Source of the DNA: an uncultured Lachnospiraceae bacterium
Lineage (GTDB): Bacteria; Bacillota; Clostridia; Lachnospirales; Lachnospiraceae
Reading direction: 5' to 3'
NCBI GenBank assembly: GCA_947246015.1
Contig: CAMXQE010000011.1
Coordinates: 1-64,000 of the forward strand
DNA: 64,000 nt
The translations under genes and the position numbers were made by a program. The notes beneath the pieces were generated by a model. The model saw nothing but the letters and a program-made list of their open reading frames with translations. It was not told where the DNA came from and ran no database searches. Of the stretch, positions 54,526-64,000 are shown in pieces. Each line of letters begins with the position of its first letter. The first letter of the stretch is position 1.

Positions 54526-55989
54526 TTAAGAATCTTCCCACGCCTGCTTCAGCCGCCCTACTCCTTTGCAAATCTGCTCCCTGCTTAAAGAAGCATACCC
54601 TAATATTATCATATTCCCGTTCCAATAAGGCGGAATATCCTCCATGCAGAACTCCGACAGGCCGTACACCTTCACTCCCGCATTCTTTGCCTGACGCACC
54701 AGCGCCTCCTCACTGCGCCCGCACTCATCCTGAAGCAGCAGATGCAGTCCGGCATTTGCTCCCAAAATTTTAAACTGCCCCTCCATCCCCTTCAGTTCAC
54801 TCAGCAGCAAATCATGTTTATCCCGGTATATCTTCCGCATCCGGTTCAGGTGCCGCTCAAAATGTCCTTTTTCAATAAATTCGTTTAAAATCTTCTGGTC
54901 AATACCGGACACCGTGGTAGAATAAAAAGAACATTTTTCCTCGTACACCTTCAGAAGCGGCATGGGCAGCACCATATAACCGATACGAATGGCAGGCGCT
55001 ATGGATTTGGAAAAAGTACCGATATAGATAACTTTTCCCAGCCGGTCCGAAGCCTGCAGGGACGGCACCGGTTTGCCTTTAAAACGGAATTCGCTGTCAT
55101 AATCATCTTCAATCAGATAGCGCGTCTCCTTTTCCCCGGCCCATTTTAACAGTTCCATCCTGCGCCCAATCGGCATGACCACCCCCATCGGATACTGATG
55201 GGAGGGCATCACGTAGGCTACCTCCGCACCGCTTTCCCTTAATCCCTCTGCACTCATACCGCTGCTGTCCATCGCCACCGGCAGAATACGATAAGCAAAC
55301 GATTCGAAAATACGATAAGCCCTTTTATAAGTAGGGTTTTCCATGGCGATTGCCACATGTCTGCCCAGCACCTTTTCCAACAGCATCAGGAGATAATCAT
55401 TTCCCGCTCCGATGATAATCTGTTCCGGACTGCAATTTACGCCTCTGGATGTGTGGAGATAACGGGCTATGGTCTCCCGCAGCGCATAATCGCCTTTATG
55501 CGAACCGTATGTAAACATTTCACTGTTTGCACCTACCAGAATATTCTTCGTAATCTTTTTCCACGTCGCATACGGGAATGCGGTCATATCTATGGTATTC
55601 GGCGAAAAATCACAGAAATAAGACGGCGGCGTCCCTTTCCCGCTGTCTCTTCCTGCACAGACATTTACAGCCTTCCCTGCACCGGCTCCTCCTGTCTCTG
55701 TCAGGCCATCAGTCTCCCCGCCCTCTAAATCGAACAGTTCCTCCACCTGACAGACGAAATAGCCGCGATAGGGCCTCGCCTCAATATATCCCTCTGAGAG
55801 AAGCTGCCCGTAAGCAAGTTCCGCCGTGCTGCGGGATACCTGAAGGAATTCCGCCAAAGAACGAGTAGAGGGAAGCCTCTCTCCAACGCGAAACTTCCCT
55901 TTCCTTATCTCCGATTTTATATAATCATAAATCTGCTCGTACAGGTGCCTGCCGGTATCCTGTCTCAGTGCAATCGCCAAATCATTCAT
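54526..55989 (-). CDS. MocR/PdxR-type GntR regulator with aminotransferase domain
   Basis: 487 residues. GntR winged helix at 10-75 (YEQIYDYIKSEIRKGKFRVG, LPSTRSLAEFLQVSRST) and a class I aminotransferase-like domain at about 130-480, with IIGAGNDYLL, IEDDYDSEF and the PLP lysine region IGTFSKSIAPAIRIGY. Likely a PLP- or amino-compound-responsive regulator. No vitamin B6 gene is adjacent, so the regulon is unknown. Confidence 0.93.
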   Translation of the reverse strand: MNDLAIALRQDTGRHLYEQIYDYIKSEIRKGKFRVGERLPSTRSLAEFLQVSRSTAELAYGQLLSEGYIEARPYRGYFVCQVEELFDLEGGETDGLTETGGAGAGKAVNVCAGRDSGKGTPPSYFCDFSPNTIDMTAFPYATWKKITKNILVGANSEMFTYGSHKGDYALRETIARYLHTSRGVNCSPEQIIIGAGNDYLLMLLEKVLGRHVAIAMENPTYKRAYRIFESFAYRILPVAMDSSGMSAEGLRESGAEVAYVMPSHQYPMGVVMPIGRRMELLKWAGEKETRYLIEDDYDSEFRFKGKPVPSLQASDRLGKVIYIGTFSKSIAPAIRIGYMVLPMPLLKVYEEKCSFYSTTVSGIDQKILNEFIEKGHFERHLNRMRKIYRDKHDLLLSELKGMEGQFKILGANAGLHLLLQDECGRSEEALVRQAKNAGVKVYGLSEFCMEDIPPYWNGNMIILGYASLSREQICKGVGRLKQAWEDS

Positions 55990-56009
55990 GCTTCCGCTCC
56001 GGTGCTTCC

Positions 56010-56873
56010 TTATTTTTTAGCGGCATTTTTTAACTTAATCTGCTTCATAATCTGTTCTTTCAAATCCCTTGCCTTATCTTTCATACGCGGATTCGCACTC
56101 ACGGATGTGATAATGGATGAAACCAGCTTGGAAGCGACATCAAACTGTTCGAATTTGGTTGCCGTAACCGCAATCACATAGTCCACTGTCGGCTCATCCA
56201 TTCCGCACATGGGAAAACTCTCCGACTGTCTTGCTGCAAGGAAGCCGTCCAGCGCATTTTTCAGGAATTCCATTTCCTCGTCGTCAATCTGCTTTTTCTT
56301 AGCCGCATATTCCGGGTCTGCCTTATCGAGGCTCTCTCCTTTACCGCGCAGAAGCCATGCCGTCTTTAAACAGATATACGCTTTCTCGCTCGGCTTCGCC
56401 AGCTTCACGATGGCATTTGCCAATGCTACTTTATAACGGTCCAGCGCCTCGTCATAAGTGTAGAGTTCCTTATATTCCTCGCGTGCCTTGAAATTTGCGG
56501 AAATCATTTCCTTAATCCTTTTCGCCTGCGGGGAAGTGATAAACTTAAAATACCGGCTCAGGGTCGCGTAACCGCAGCACGGACACATAATGATATCATA
56601 TTTCAGCAAATCCACATGCTCATATTTCGGACGCAAATCCGGGTCTGTCCCAATCAGCTTGGCTTTTCCGACTTTCACCGTTCTGGATTTGAATTCCTTA
56701 TCACAGATAGGACAGGTAAAACTTTTATCAAACAGAAAGTCCTGCTCCTGTACCTGCGGCGGCGGGGGCGGTGCTGCTGCTACCCTCTCCTTTTCCTTAG
56801 GCTTTTCGTACAAATCCATATTTTCCAAATTCGAAAGACCGAACCCTTCCAGGCCGGACAACAATCCACTCAT
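56010..56873 (-). CDS. DUF2225 zinc-binding protein
   Basis: 287 residues. Zinc-type cysteine pairs SFTCPICDKEFKS (near 54) and IIMCPCCGYATLSRYF (near 96) precede a helical, TPR-like region (YTYDEALDRYKVALANAIVK, AYICLKTAWLLRGKGESLDK). A proline run (PPPPP) lies near residue 36. Widespread in Firmicutes, function unknown. Downstream of glnS, likely co-transcribed. Confidence 0.88.
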   Translation of the reverse strand: MSGLLSGLEGFGLSNLENMDLYEKPKEKERVAAAPPPPPQVQEQDFLFDKSFTCPICDKEFKSRTVKVGKAKLIGTDPDLRPKYEHVDLLKYDIIMCPCCGYATLSRYFKFITSPQAKRIKEMISANFKAREEYKELYTYDEALDRYKVALANAIVKLAKPSEKAYICLKTAWLLRGKGESLDKADPEYAAKKKQIDDEEMEFLKNALDGFLAARQSESFPMCGMDEPTVDYVIAVTATKFEQFDVASKLVSSIITSVSANPRMKDKARDLKEQIMKQIKLKNAAKK

Positions 56874-56902
56874 ATTTTCTCCTCCACATTCATGTATTAT
56901 AT

Positions 56903-58609
56903 TTACTTAGGCAGCACATAAGAACTTTTCAGGGATACAATTCTGTTAAATACAGGCGCTCCCGGTTTGGAATCCTTATAATCCACACAGAAATAACCCT
57001 GACGGACGAACTGGAAACTCTCATACGCCTTTGCTTCCGCTAAGGCAGGTTCCAGATAACATTCCTTTAACACAGTGAGCGAATCGGGATTCAGGTTCAG
57101 GGAACCATCCTCATTATACACACCCTTTTCCTCATCTATGATATTTTCGTACAGCCTGACCTCCGCTTTCACCGCTTCGGCCGCCGGAACCCAGTGTATC
57201 GTCCCCTTTACTTTTCTTCCGGTAAATCCGGTACCGCATTTCGTCTCCGGGTCATAGGTACAGTGTACCTCTGTCACCCGGCCGTCCTCGTCCTTCACGC
57301 AGCCGGTACAGGTAACGAAATATGCATTCATCAGCCGCACCTCATTACCCGGATATAACCGGAAATACTTCTTCGGCGGCTCCTCCATGAAATCCTCCCT
57401 GTCGATATACAGTTCCCTTCCAAACGGCACTTCCCTCATCCCCATAGCCTCATTTTCCAAATTATTGGCCACGGTCAGCATCTCCGTTTTTCCTTCCGGA
57501 TAATTGTCGATAATCAGTTTCACCGGATCCAGTACCGCCATCATTCTGGGACGCTTCATTTTCAAATCTTCCCTGATACAGTATTCCAGCATCGCATAAT
57601 CCACGGAGGAATTGCTCTTGGATACGCCGCACAGTTCCACGAAAGACCGGATGGATTCCGGTGTAAAACCCCTTCTTCTGAGAGCGGCGATGGATACCAG
57701 ACGGGGGTCATCCCAGCCGTCCACGGTTCCGTCCTCAACCAGTTTTTTAATATACCGTTTGCCCGTCACCACATTCGTTAAATACATTTTGGCAAATTCT
57801 ATCTGCTTCGGCGGATGTGGATATTCCAGTTCCCTTACCACCCAGTCATACAGCGGTCTGTGGTCCTCAAACTCCAAAGTACAGATAGAATGCGTAATCC
57901 CTTCTATGGCATCTTCGATGGGATGGGCAAAATCATACATCGGATAAATACACCATGCATCGCCCGTATTATGATGGGCCATATGAGCCACACGATAGAT
58001 AATCGGGTCACGCATATTGATATTCGGGGATTTCATATCGATTTTGGCACGGAGCACCTTTTCACCGTCCCGATATACGCCGTTTTTCATATCCTCGAAC
58101 AATTTCAGGTTTTCTTCCACACTCCTGTCCCTGTTGGGGTCGTCCTTTCCGGGTTCCGTTAAAGTTCCACGGTATTCCTTCATCTGTTCCGCCGTCAGGT
58201 CCGACACATATGCTTTCCCTTTTTGAATCAGTTTCACCGCACACTCGTACATCTGTCCGAAGTAATCGGAAGCAAAGAACAGCCTGTCCTCCCAATCCGC
58301 TCCAAGCCATGCAATATCTTCCTTAATGGATTCCACGAATTCCGTCTTCTCTTTCGTCGGATTCGTATCGTCGAAACGCATGTTGAATTTCCCGTTATAC
58401 TGCTGCGCCAGCCCGTAATTCAGCAAAATACTCTTGGCATGTCCGATATGCAGATATCCGTTCGGTTCCGGCGGGAATCTGGTGTGGACCGTATCATATA
58501 CTCCCTCCGCCAAATCCCTGTCAATAATCTGTTCGATAAAATTTCTGGAAACTACTTCCTTTTCTGTATCCTTAACTTCTGTTACGTCCGTCTTTTCCAC
58601 TTCACTCAT
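56903..58609 (-). CDS. glnS: Glutaminyl-tRNA synthetase
   Basis: About 568 residues. Class I synthetase signature [32 protein letters not shown] and a KMSKS-like [12 protein letters not shown], followed by the beta-barrel anticodon-binding domains. The start at 58609 (MSEVEKTDV) is preferred from the normal family N-terminus; an ATG 16 codons upstream is possible. Many Clostridia use the GatCAB route, but direct GlnRS is common in Lachnospiraceae. No T-box leader was found upstream. Confidence 0.93.
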   Translation of the reverse strand: MSEVEKTDVTEVKDTEKEVVSRNFIEQIIDRDLAEGVYDTVHTRFPPEPNGYLHIGHAKSILLNYGLAQQYNGKFNMRFDDTNPTKEKTEFVESIKEDIAWLGADWEDRLFFASDYFGQMYECAVKLIQKGKAYVSDLTAEQMKEYRGTLTEPGKDDPNRDRSVEENLKLFEDMKNGVYRDGEKVLRAKIDMKSPNINMRDPIIYRVAHMAHHNTGDAWCIYPMYDFAHPIEDAIEGITHSICTLEFEDHRPLYDWVVRELEYPHPPKQIEFAKMYLTNVVTGKRYIKKLVEDGTVDGWDDPRLVSIAALRRRGFTPESIRSFVELCGVSKSNSSVDYAMLEYCIREDLKMKRPRMMAVLDPVKLIIDNYPEGKTEMLTVANNLENEAMGMREVPFGRELYIDREDFMEEPPKKYFRLYPGNEVRLMNAYFVTCTGCVKDEDGRVTEVHCTYDPETKCGTGFTGRKVKGTIHWVPAAEAVKAEVRLYENIIDEEKGVYNEDGSLNLNPDSLTVLKECYLEPALAEAKAYESFQFVRQGYFCVDYKDSKPGAPVFNRIVSLKSSYVLPK

Positions 58610-58763
58610 CCTTATTCTACGCCTTGAAACGCCCTTCGTCCGGCTTACCTCCTCCATTGACTATTCAACGGTAAAAACACCAATTTATCCTATCTTAGCA
58701 TAAAATAGGCAAATAATAAAGAGATTTTATCACGATTTTATTATGATTTTATTACGGACAGAC

Positions 58764-58929
58764 AAAAAAACTAAATTCGTGACAGTCCGGCCGTCCATAA
58801 CATTTCATTTAAGTGCATTGTCCGACGGCACTGCGCCCGCTGCATGACATACAGGCCGGAAACCATATAGTTCCCAGCCTGCACGTCTTAAGAATAAAAA
58901 ACAAGAAAATCAAATCCTTATTCAGTATA
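58764..58929 (-). ncRNA. Candidate structured RNA in the glnS/XRE gap
   Basis: The 384-base gap has no gene but contains, on the minus strand, a TATACT -10 box (58929-58924), a 12-bp stem with hexaloop (CAGGCTGGGAAC / GTTTCCGGCCTG, 58881-58852), a long-range GCCGTC/GACGGC pair, and a TTTTTTT run (58770-58764). That is consistent with a short RNA of about 150 bases or a leader of glnS. No known class was recognised and the -35 box is poor. Confidence 0.3.
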
Positions 58930-58993
58930 GCACAAATTTCCTATTTCTCCTGTCACCGTAAAAAATGCTTCCCTAACTGTCAAAAATATAACC

Positions 58994-59362
58994 TCATACA
59001 TCTTTTTGCTGCATATCTTTTTCCATAAGCCTGAAAAAGTATGTACAGCTTCTTAAAAATTCGGGCAGCGCCCGCACCTGCGCTGCGGAAAAACGACTGA
59101 ACATCCCTACCGCTTCATCTGCATAAACCGCATTCGCTTTCACAAGGCTGTCGCACATCAGTTCATCCATGGAACAGTCCAGTACATTTGCAATATCCAC
59201 CAGCTTCTCCAGACTCACTTTCGTTTTTGCATTTTCGATGTTGCTGATATGCTGTGTGGATACCTCCGCTGCCTCCGCCAGCTTCGCCTGCGACATGCTG
59301 CCCCTCTTTCGCTGTTCACGGACTCTCTCCCCCAACTTCCCGTAATCTACCGACATATTCAT
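58994..59362 (-). CDS. XRE-family transcriptional regulator
   Basis: About 122 residues. Helix-turn-helix at 10-65 (SQAKLAEAAEVSTQHISNIE, SLEKLVDIANVLDCSMDEL) and a helical tail (SAAQVRALPEFLRSCTYFF). The start at 59362 follows GAAGG. Target unknown. Confidence 0.88.
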   Translation of the reverse strand: MNMSVDYGKLGERVREQRKRGSMSQAKLAEAAEVSTQHISNIENAKTKVSLEKLVDIANVLDCSMDELMCDSLVKANAVYADEAVGMFSRFSAAQVRALPEFLRSCTYFFRLMEKDMQQKDV

Positions 59363-59501
59363 CACCTTCACCCTTTTTACATTCCCACTCAGATTCATGG
59401 TTTCATTTTATCGAATCCGGAAAGAAAAGAAAATCAACTGCATAAATAGAGTATTTACACAGTTGATTTTATATCAAAAGATGACAGATTCACGATTCTG
59501 T

Positions 59502-61068
<1,567 letters not shown>

Positions 61069-61095
61069 TCCGAATTTTTCATCACGGACCAGTCA

Positions 61096-61590
61096 TCAGT
61101 CCGTAAATACCTTCCTCGGTGCAATATTCTTAATCGCCTTAATCATTTCCTGATTCGGCTCCAAAACAATCCTTTCCCCGCTGTCATAATACATCACATA
61201 CCTGGCTTCCGGCTGTTTCGCCTCGCCGGAACTGTAATCCACGGTCTTCACATTCCTGTTCTTAAAACTGTCCAAATGGTAGGAATTCATGGGCGCAAGA
61301 ATTTCCATGCGGTTTAAATCATACTGTGCCGCCCTCTTCCTCTTCGTCTTCGCCATCACCTTGTCCACGGTGAGTTCCTTATCCAGATACAGATACTCAT
61401 ACTCCAGTTCCGCATTCATATATACAAAGTAAGCAATTACCGCCATCAACAGACCGACAATCAGCGCCGGTGCAAAAATGAAGCCCAAAAAGATGAACGC
61501 AACGGCCAGCATAATCGTAAGCGCCCGAAGGAACCCCTTTACCGGATTCGATTTTTTCTTTACCAGACATTCCACATATGTTTCACTCAT
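61096..61590 (-). CDS. DUF6106-like membrane protein
   Basis: About 164 residues with two hydrophobic segments (ALTIMLAVAFIFLGFIF and ALIVGLLMAVIAYFVYM, residues 23-60), then a soluble part (YLYLDKELTVDKVMAKTKRK, RMEILAPMNSYHLDSF). Conserved in Lachnospiraceae, function unknown. The start at 61590 (MSETYVECLV) is chosen by family N-terminus; the ribosome site is weak. Confidence 0.75.
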   Translation of the reverse strand: MSETYVECLVKKKSNPVKGFLRALTIMLAVAFIFLGFIFAPALIVGLLMAVIAYFVYMNAELEYEYLYLDKELTVDKVMAKTKRKRAAQYDLNRMEILAPMNSYHLDSFKNRNVKTVDYSSGEAKQPEARYVMYYDSGERIVLEPNQEMIKAIKNIAPRKVFTD

Positions 61591-61827
61591 TCTATTACCC
61601 ATCCTATCTGTATTTATTGAACGCCGCTTCCCAAATGCGCTCTAATATTTATATGATATCATATTACAAAATGAGAAAAGATGCAAGAGCGGAATTGTTA
61701 CTAAAAATTTTATACTCTCTTCCCGTTCCTTTCATTGACACGCAGGCTTTTAAAAGTTATGATATTTTCATTCGGTACAAAAAGTCCGCGGCCCGGACTT
61801 GGAAAATTGGAAAAGAGGTAAAAAGCG

Positions 61828-62589
61828 ATGGCAATGCATGATGAAATACGGGAGCAGCAGAAAAAACTGCAGGGAAAGACTTTTAAGGAAAAACTGGGAT
61901 ACTTTTGGGATTATTATAAAGTACATACCATTGTCGCCCTCATTGTTCTTATTTTGGGCGGCGCGCTGATACGGGATATCGTCACCTCCAAGGAGGAAGC
62001 TTTCTCGGCAACCCTGTTAAATGCCTACGGCAGTGAAAGACAGAGCATCTTTGAAGATGACTTTGCCGGATATGCGGGGATTGATACGGAAACTTACAGC
62101 TGCTATATCGATACCACTTCCACGCTGAATTATAAAATGACCTCCGAAGTCGACCTGGCAATCTTCCAGCGTCTTGTAGCCATGGCGCAGACCGGCGGTC
62201 TGGATGTGGTGACGGGCGACCTGATGCCTTTTACCCATATTGCGGGCACCGGCATGTTCCTTGACCTTCGGGATGTTTTGACCGATGAAGAATATGCCCG
62301 TTATGAGCCTTATTTTTATTATATTGACGGTGTCTTATTAGAAGATGATGACGAGGATGTCACTTATGACTCCGATGGTTCCACCGACTTCATCGATACC
62401 AGCATTGACCATACAGACCCCTCTTCCATGGAAAAACCGATTCCGGTCGGAATCTATCTGCCCGATAGTGCGAAGCTGGAAGAATACGGCTGCTACACGC
62501 TCAGCGGGGAAACGCCGATATTCGGATTTATCTTTTCTTCTGCCAGATTAGAGACTGCGAAGCAGTTCCTGCAATATTTAACGGAATAA
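61828..62589 (+). CDS. Membrane-anchored hypothetical protein
   Basis: 253 residues: a cytoplasmic N-terminus (EKLGYFWDYYKVH), one transmembrane helix (TIVALIVLILGGALI, residues 34-48) and an acidic extracytoplasmic domain that includes FQRLVAMAQTGGLDVVTGDL, similar in style to extracellular solute-binding folds, and an aspartate-rich loop (LEDDDEDVTYDSDG). Function unknown. GAGG site upstream, terminator downstream. Confidence 0.75.
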   Translation: MAMHDEIREQQKKLQGKTFKEKLGYFWDYYKVHTIVALIVLILGGALIRDIVTSKEEAFSATLLNAYGSERQSIFEDDFAGYAGIDTETYSCYIDTTSTLNYKMTSEVDLAIFQRLVAMAQTGGLDVVTGDLMPFTHIAGTGMFLDLRDVLTDEEYARYEPYFYYIDGVLLEDDDEDVTYDSDGSTDFIDTSIDHTDPSSMEKPIPVGIYLPDSAKLEEYGCYTLSGETPIFGFIFSSARLETAKQFLQYLTE

Positions 62590-62600
62590 AAATGTGCATC

Positions 62601-62636
62601 AAAAACCGGGCCCCAACCGCAGGCCCGGCTTTTTTG
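62601..62636. terminator. Bidirectional terminator
   Basis: AAAAACCGGGCC and GGCCCGGCTTTTTT flank a 9-base loop between the convergent genes ending at 62589 and 62643. Confidence 0.9.
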
Positions 62637-62642
62637 ACCACC

Positions 62643-63962
62643 TTATAGCTGTACTTCCACAAATATCTCATAAATAGCTCTGATTGCATTCTCAAAATCG
62701 GAATTGGAAACACCGATGATGATATTCAATTCGCTGGAACCCTGGTCAATCATCCTGACATTCACATTTCTGTGCGCCAAAGAGGAGAAAATCCTTCCCG
62801 CCGTTCCCCTCGTGGACTTCATGCCCCGCCCTACGACTGCAATGAGCGCCAGGTCCGACTCGATTTCAATGGTATCCGGGTCCGCAAGCCTGTGGATGGC
62901 CGCCGCCACCTTCTGCTCTTTATCCATGAATTCGTCCTGATGCACGAATACGGTCATCGTATCGATGCCGGAAGGCACATGCTCAAAAGAAATACCGTAG
63001 TCTTCAAATGCCTGAAGCACTTTCCTGCCGAAGCCGATTTCGGAATTCATCTTATCTTTTTCGATATTCACCGAACAGAAACCTTTCTTTCCCGCGATAC
63101 CCGTAATGACATATTTGGATTTCTGACAGGTGCTTTCCACAATCCATGTGCCTTCATCCGCCGGCGCATTGGTATTCCGAATGTTAATCGGTATCCCTTC
63201 CCGCCGGACAGGGAAAATCGCATCTTCATGAAACACGGTAAATCCCATATAGGAAAGCTCTCTCAGTTCCCGGTAAGTAATCGTCTCTATGACCGGAGAA
63301 TTCTCGATAATGCGCGGGTCAACCACTAACAATCCCGATACATCCGTCCAGTTTTCATACACATCCGCTTTTACGGCCCTTGCCACGATAGAACCGGTGA
63401 TATCGGAACCGCCTCTGGAAAAGGTCTTTATCTTTCCGTCCTCATATGCACCGTAAAATCCGGGGATGACCGCCTTTTCCACTTTTCCCAGCCTTTGGGA
63501 AAGAATCCCGTTCGTCTTTTCCGCCGCAAATTCCCCGTTCTCCTCAAAGACAATTACCGCAGCCGCATCGATAAATTCAAAGCCGAGATAATTTGCCATA
63601 ATAATACCGTTCAGATATTCCCCTCTGGAAGCCGCATAATCCTCTCCCGCTCCGGCCTTGAAATTCTTTTCAATCGTTTTGAACTCCTCATCCAGCGAAA
63701 GTTCCAGTTTCAGCCCTGAAATAATCTCCTGATAGCGTGCCTTAATAGCCTTTAAATCGGCTTTAAAATCTTCTCCGGCCGCCGCCTTGTCATAGCAGGC
63801 ATAGAGCATATCCGTCACTTTAGTATCCTTGCTGTCGCGTTTGCCCGGCGCCGAAGGGACTACATATCTCCTTTCCGTATCCCTGCGGATGATTTCTCCC
63901 ACTTTCTTAAACTGTTCGGCACTGGCAAGGGAACTGCCACCGAATTTCACTACTTTCTTCAT
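62643..63962 (-). CDS. Aspartate kinase
   Basis: 439 residues; phosphorylates aspartate at the start of the lysine/threonine/methionine pathway. KVVKFGGSSLASAEQFKKVG at the N-terminus, TFSRGGSDITGSIVARAVKA, NWTDVSGLLVVDPRI, and two C-terminal ACT domains (SVNIEKDKMNSEIGFG; LALIAVVGRGMKSTRGTAGR) for feedback control. The start at 63962 follows GGAGGAG. Confidence 0.95.
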   Translation of the reverse strand: MKKVVKFGGSSLASAEQFKKVGEIIRRDTERRYVVPSAPGKRDSKDTKVTDMLYACYDKAAAGEDFKADLKAIKARYQEIISGLKLELSLDEEFKTIEKNFKAGAGEDYAASRGEYLNGIIMANYLGFEFIDAAAVIVFEENGEFAAEKTNGILSQRLGKVEKAVIPGFYGAYEDGKIKTFSRGGSDITGSIVARAVKADVYENWTDVSGLLVVDPRIIENSPVIETITYRELRELSYMGFTVFHEDAIFPVRREGIPINIRNTNAPADEGTWIVESTCQKSKYVITGIAGKKGFCSVNIEKDKMNSEIGFGRKVLQAFEDYGISFEHVPSGIDTMTVFVHQDEFMDKEQKVAAAIHRLADPDTIEIESDLALIAVVGRGMKSTRGTAGRIFSSLAHRNVNVRMIDQGSSELNIIIGVSNSDFENAIRAIYEIFVEVQL

Positions 63963-64000
63963 GTTAATTCTCCTCCTGGAACAAATGCTCTATTATCTTA

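Noticed and set aside
58610-58993. T-box riboswitch for glnS
   Set aside because: The conserved AGGGTGG-type T-box sequence and a paired antiterminator were not found.
61578-61841. An 87-codon plus-strand frame before the membrane protein at 61828
   Set aside because: No ribosome site, begins inside the divergent gene, and has no domain; it overlaps the real start region.

Overview
The window looks like chromosome from a Lachnospiraceae-type member of the Clostridia. The basis is moderate GC, purine-rich Shine-Dalgarno sites before almost every gene, AddAB, group II ECF vitamin transporters, a TPP-riboswitch-controlled ThiT, GHKL/LytTR signalling, and lineage-typical proteins of unknown function (DUF6062-, DUF6106- and DUF2225-like). 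The genus cannot be resolved from the sequence alone.

The most unusual locus is 1-9888. A giant minus-strand gene (at least 2662 codons, open at the window edge) encodes an array of about 13 fibronectin type III (FN3) units, an RHS-type wall domain and dozens of YD repeats, with no signal peptide. Divergent from it is a three-gene cassette: a signal-less GH24 lysozyme, a TcdR/UviA-like group 5 sigma factor, and a TcdE-type holin of the Phage_holin_4 family. The divergent intergenic region carries two facing promoters of identical design, AGGTTTACA-N16-CTTTTTA, one firing into the RHS gene and one into the cassette. The TTTACA -35 box is the one I recall for TcdR/BotR/UviA sigma factors. I read this as a dedicated, sigma-switched export or lysis system for an RHS polymorphic toxin, analogous in logic to the C. 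difficile toxin locus and to type 10 (holin/endolysin) secretion.

Region 9897-16706 holds vitamin uptake (ThiT with its riboswitch; a UPF0397 S-component, fused EcfA and EcfT operon), a patatin-like phospholipase, and a TetR/alpha-beta-hydrolase pair. Region 16773-19266 has a response-regulator/(p)ppGpp-synthetase fusion and an MqsA/Panacea-type antitoxin next to an MqsR-like fragment. Region 19321-29948 is addA and addB, split by a decaying island (deleted Schlafen-type gene, frameshifted metallopeptidase, chimeric acetyltransferase, a foldback element) and preceded by a 281-bp palindrome.

Region 29962-35328 contains a metallo-beta-lactamase/HAD fusion, a Phd/RelE toxin-antitoxin pair, an ATPase-nuclease, and a corrinoid-reactivation-like protein with CobO. 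Region 35444-41130 has two ABC exporters facing a LytTR regulator and a membrane-less GHKL kinase, with LytTR-like direct repeats before the exporter operon. After a phosphoesterase and a dipeptidase (41258-43580), region 43635-46850 holds a broken PP2C-like gene and a two-gene AAA ATPase plus TOPRIM module that looks like an anti-phage system.

Region 47017-64000 is mostly housekeeping and signalling: PfkB kinase, hybrid histidine kinase, TetR regulator, soluble CZB chemoreceptor, MocR regulator, GlnRS, GuaB with a striking operator hairpin, and aspartate kinase. Several repeat families cross these boundaries, notably a short palindromic element (core GCGTGTTTGAAAATT) present in five places.
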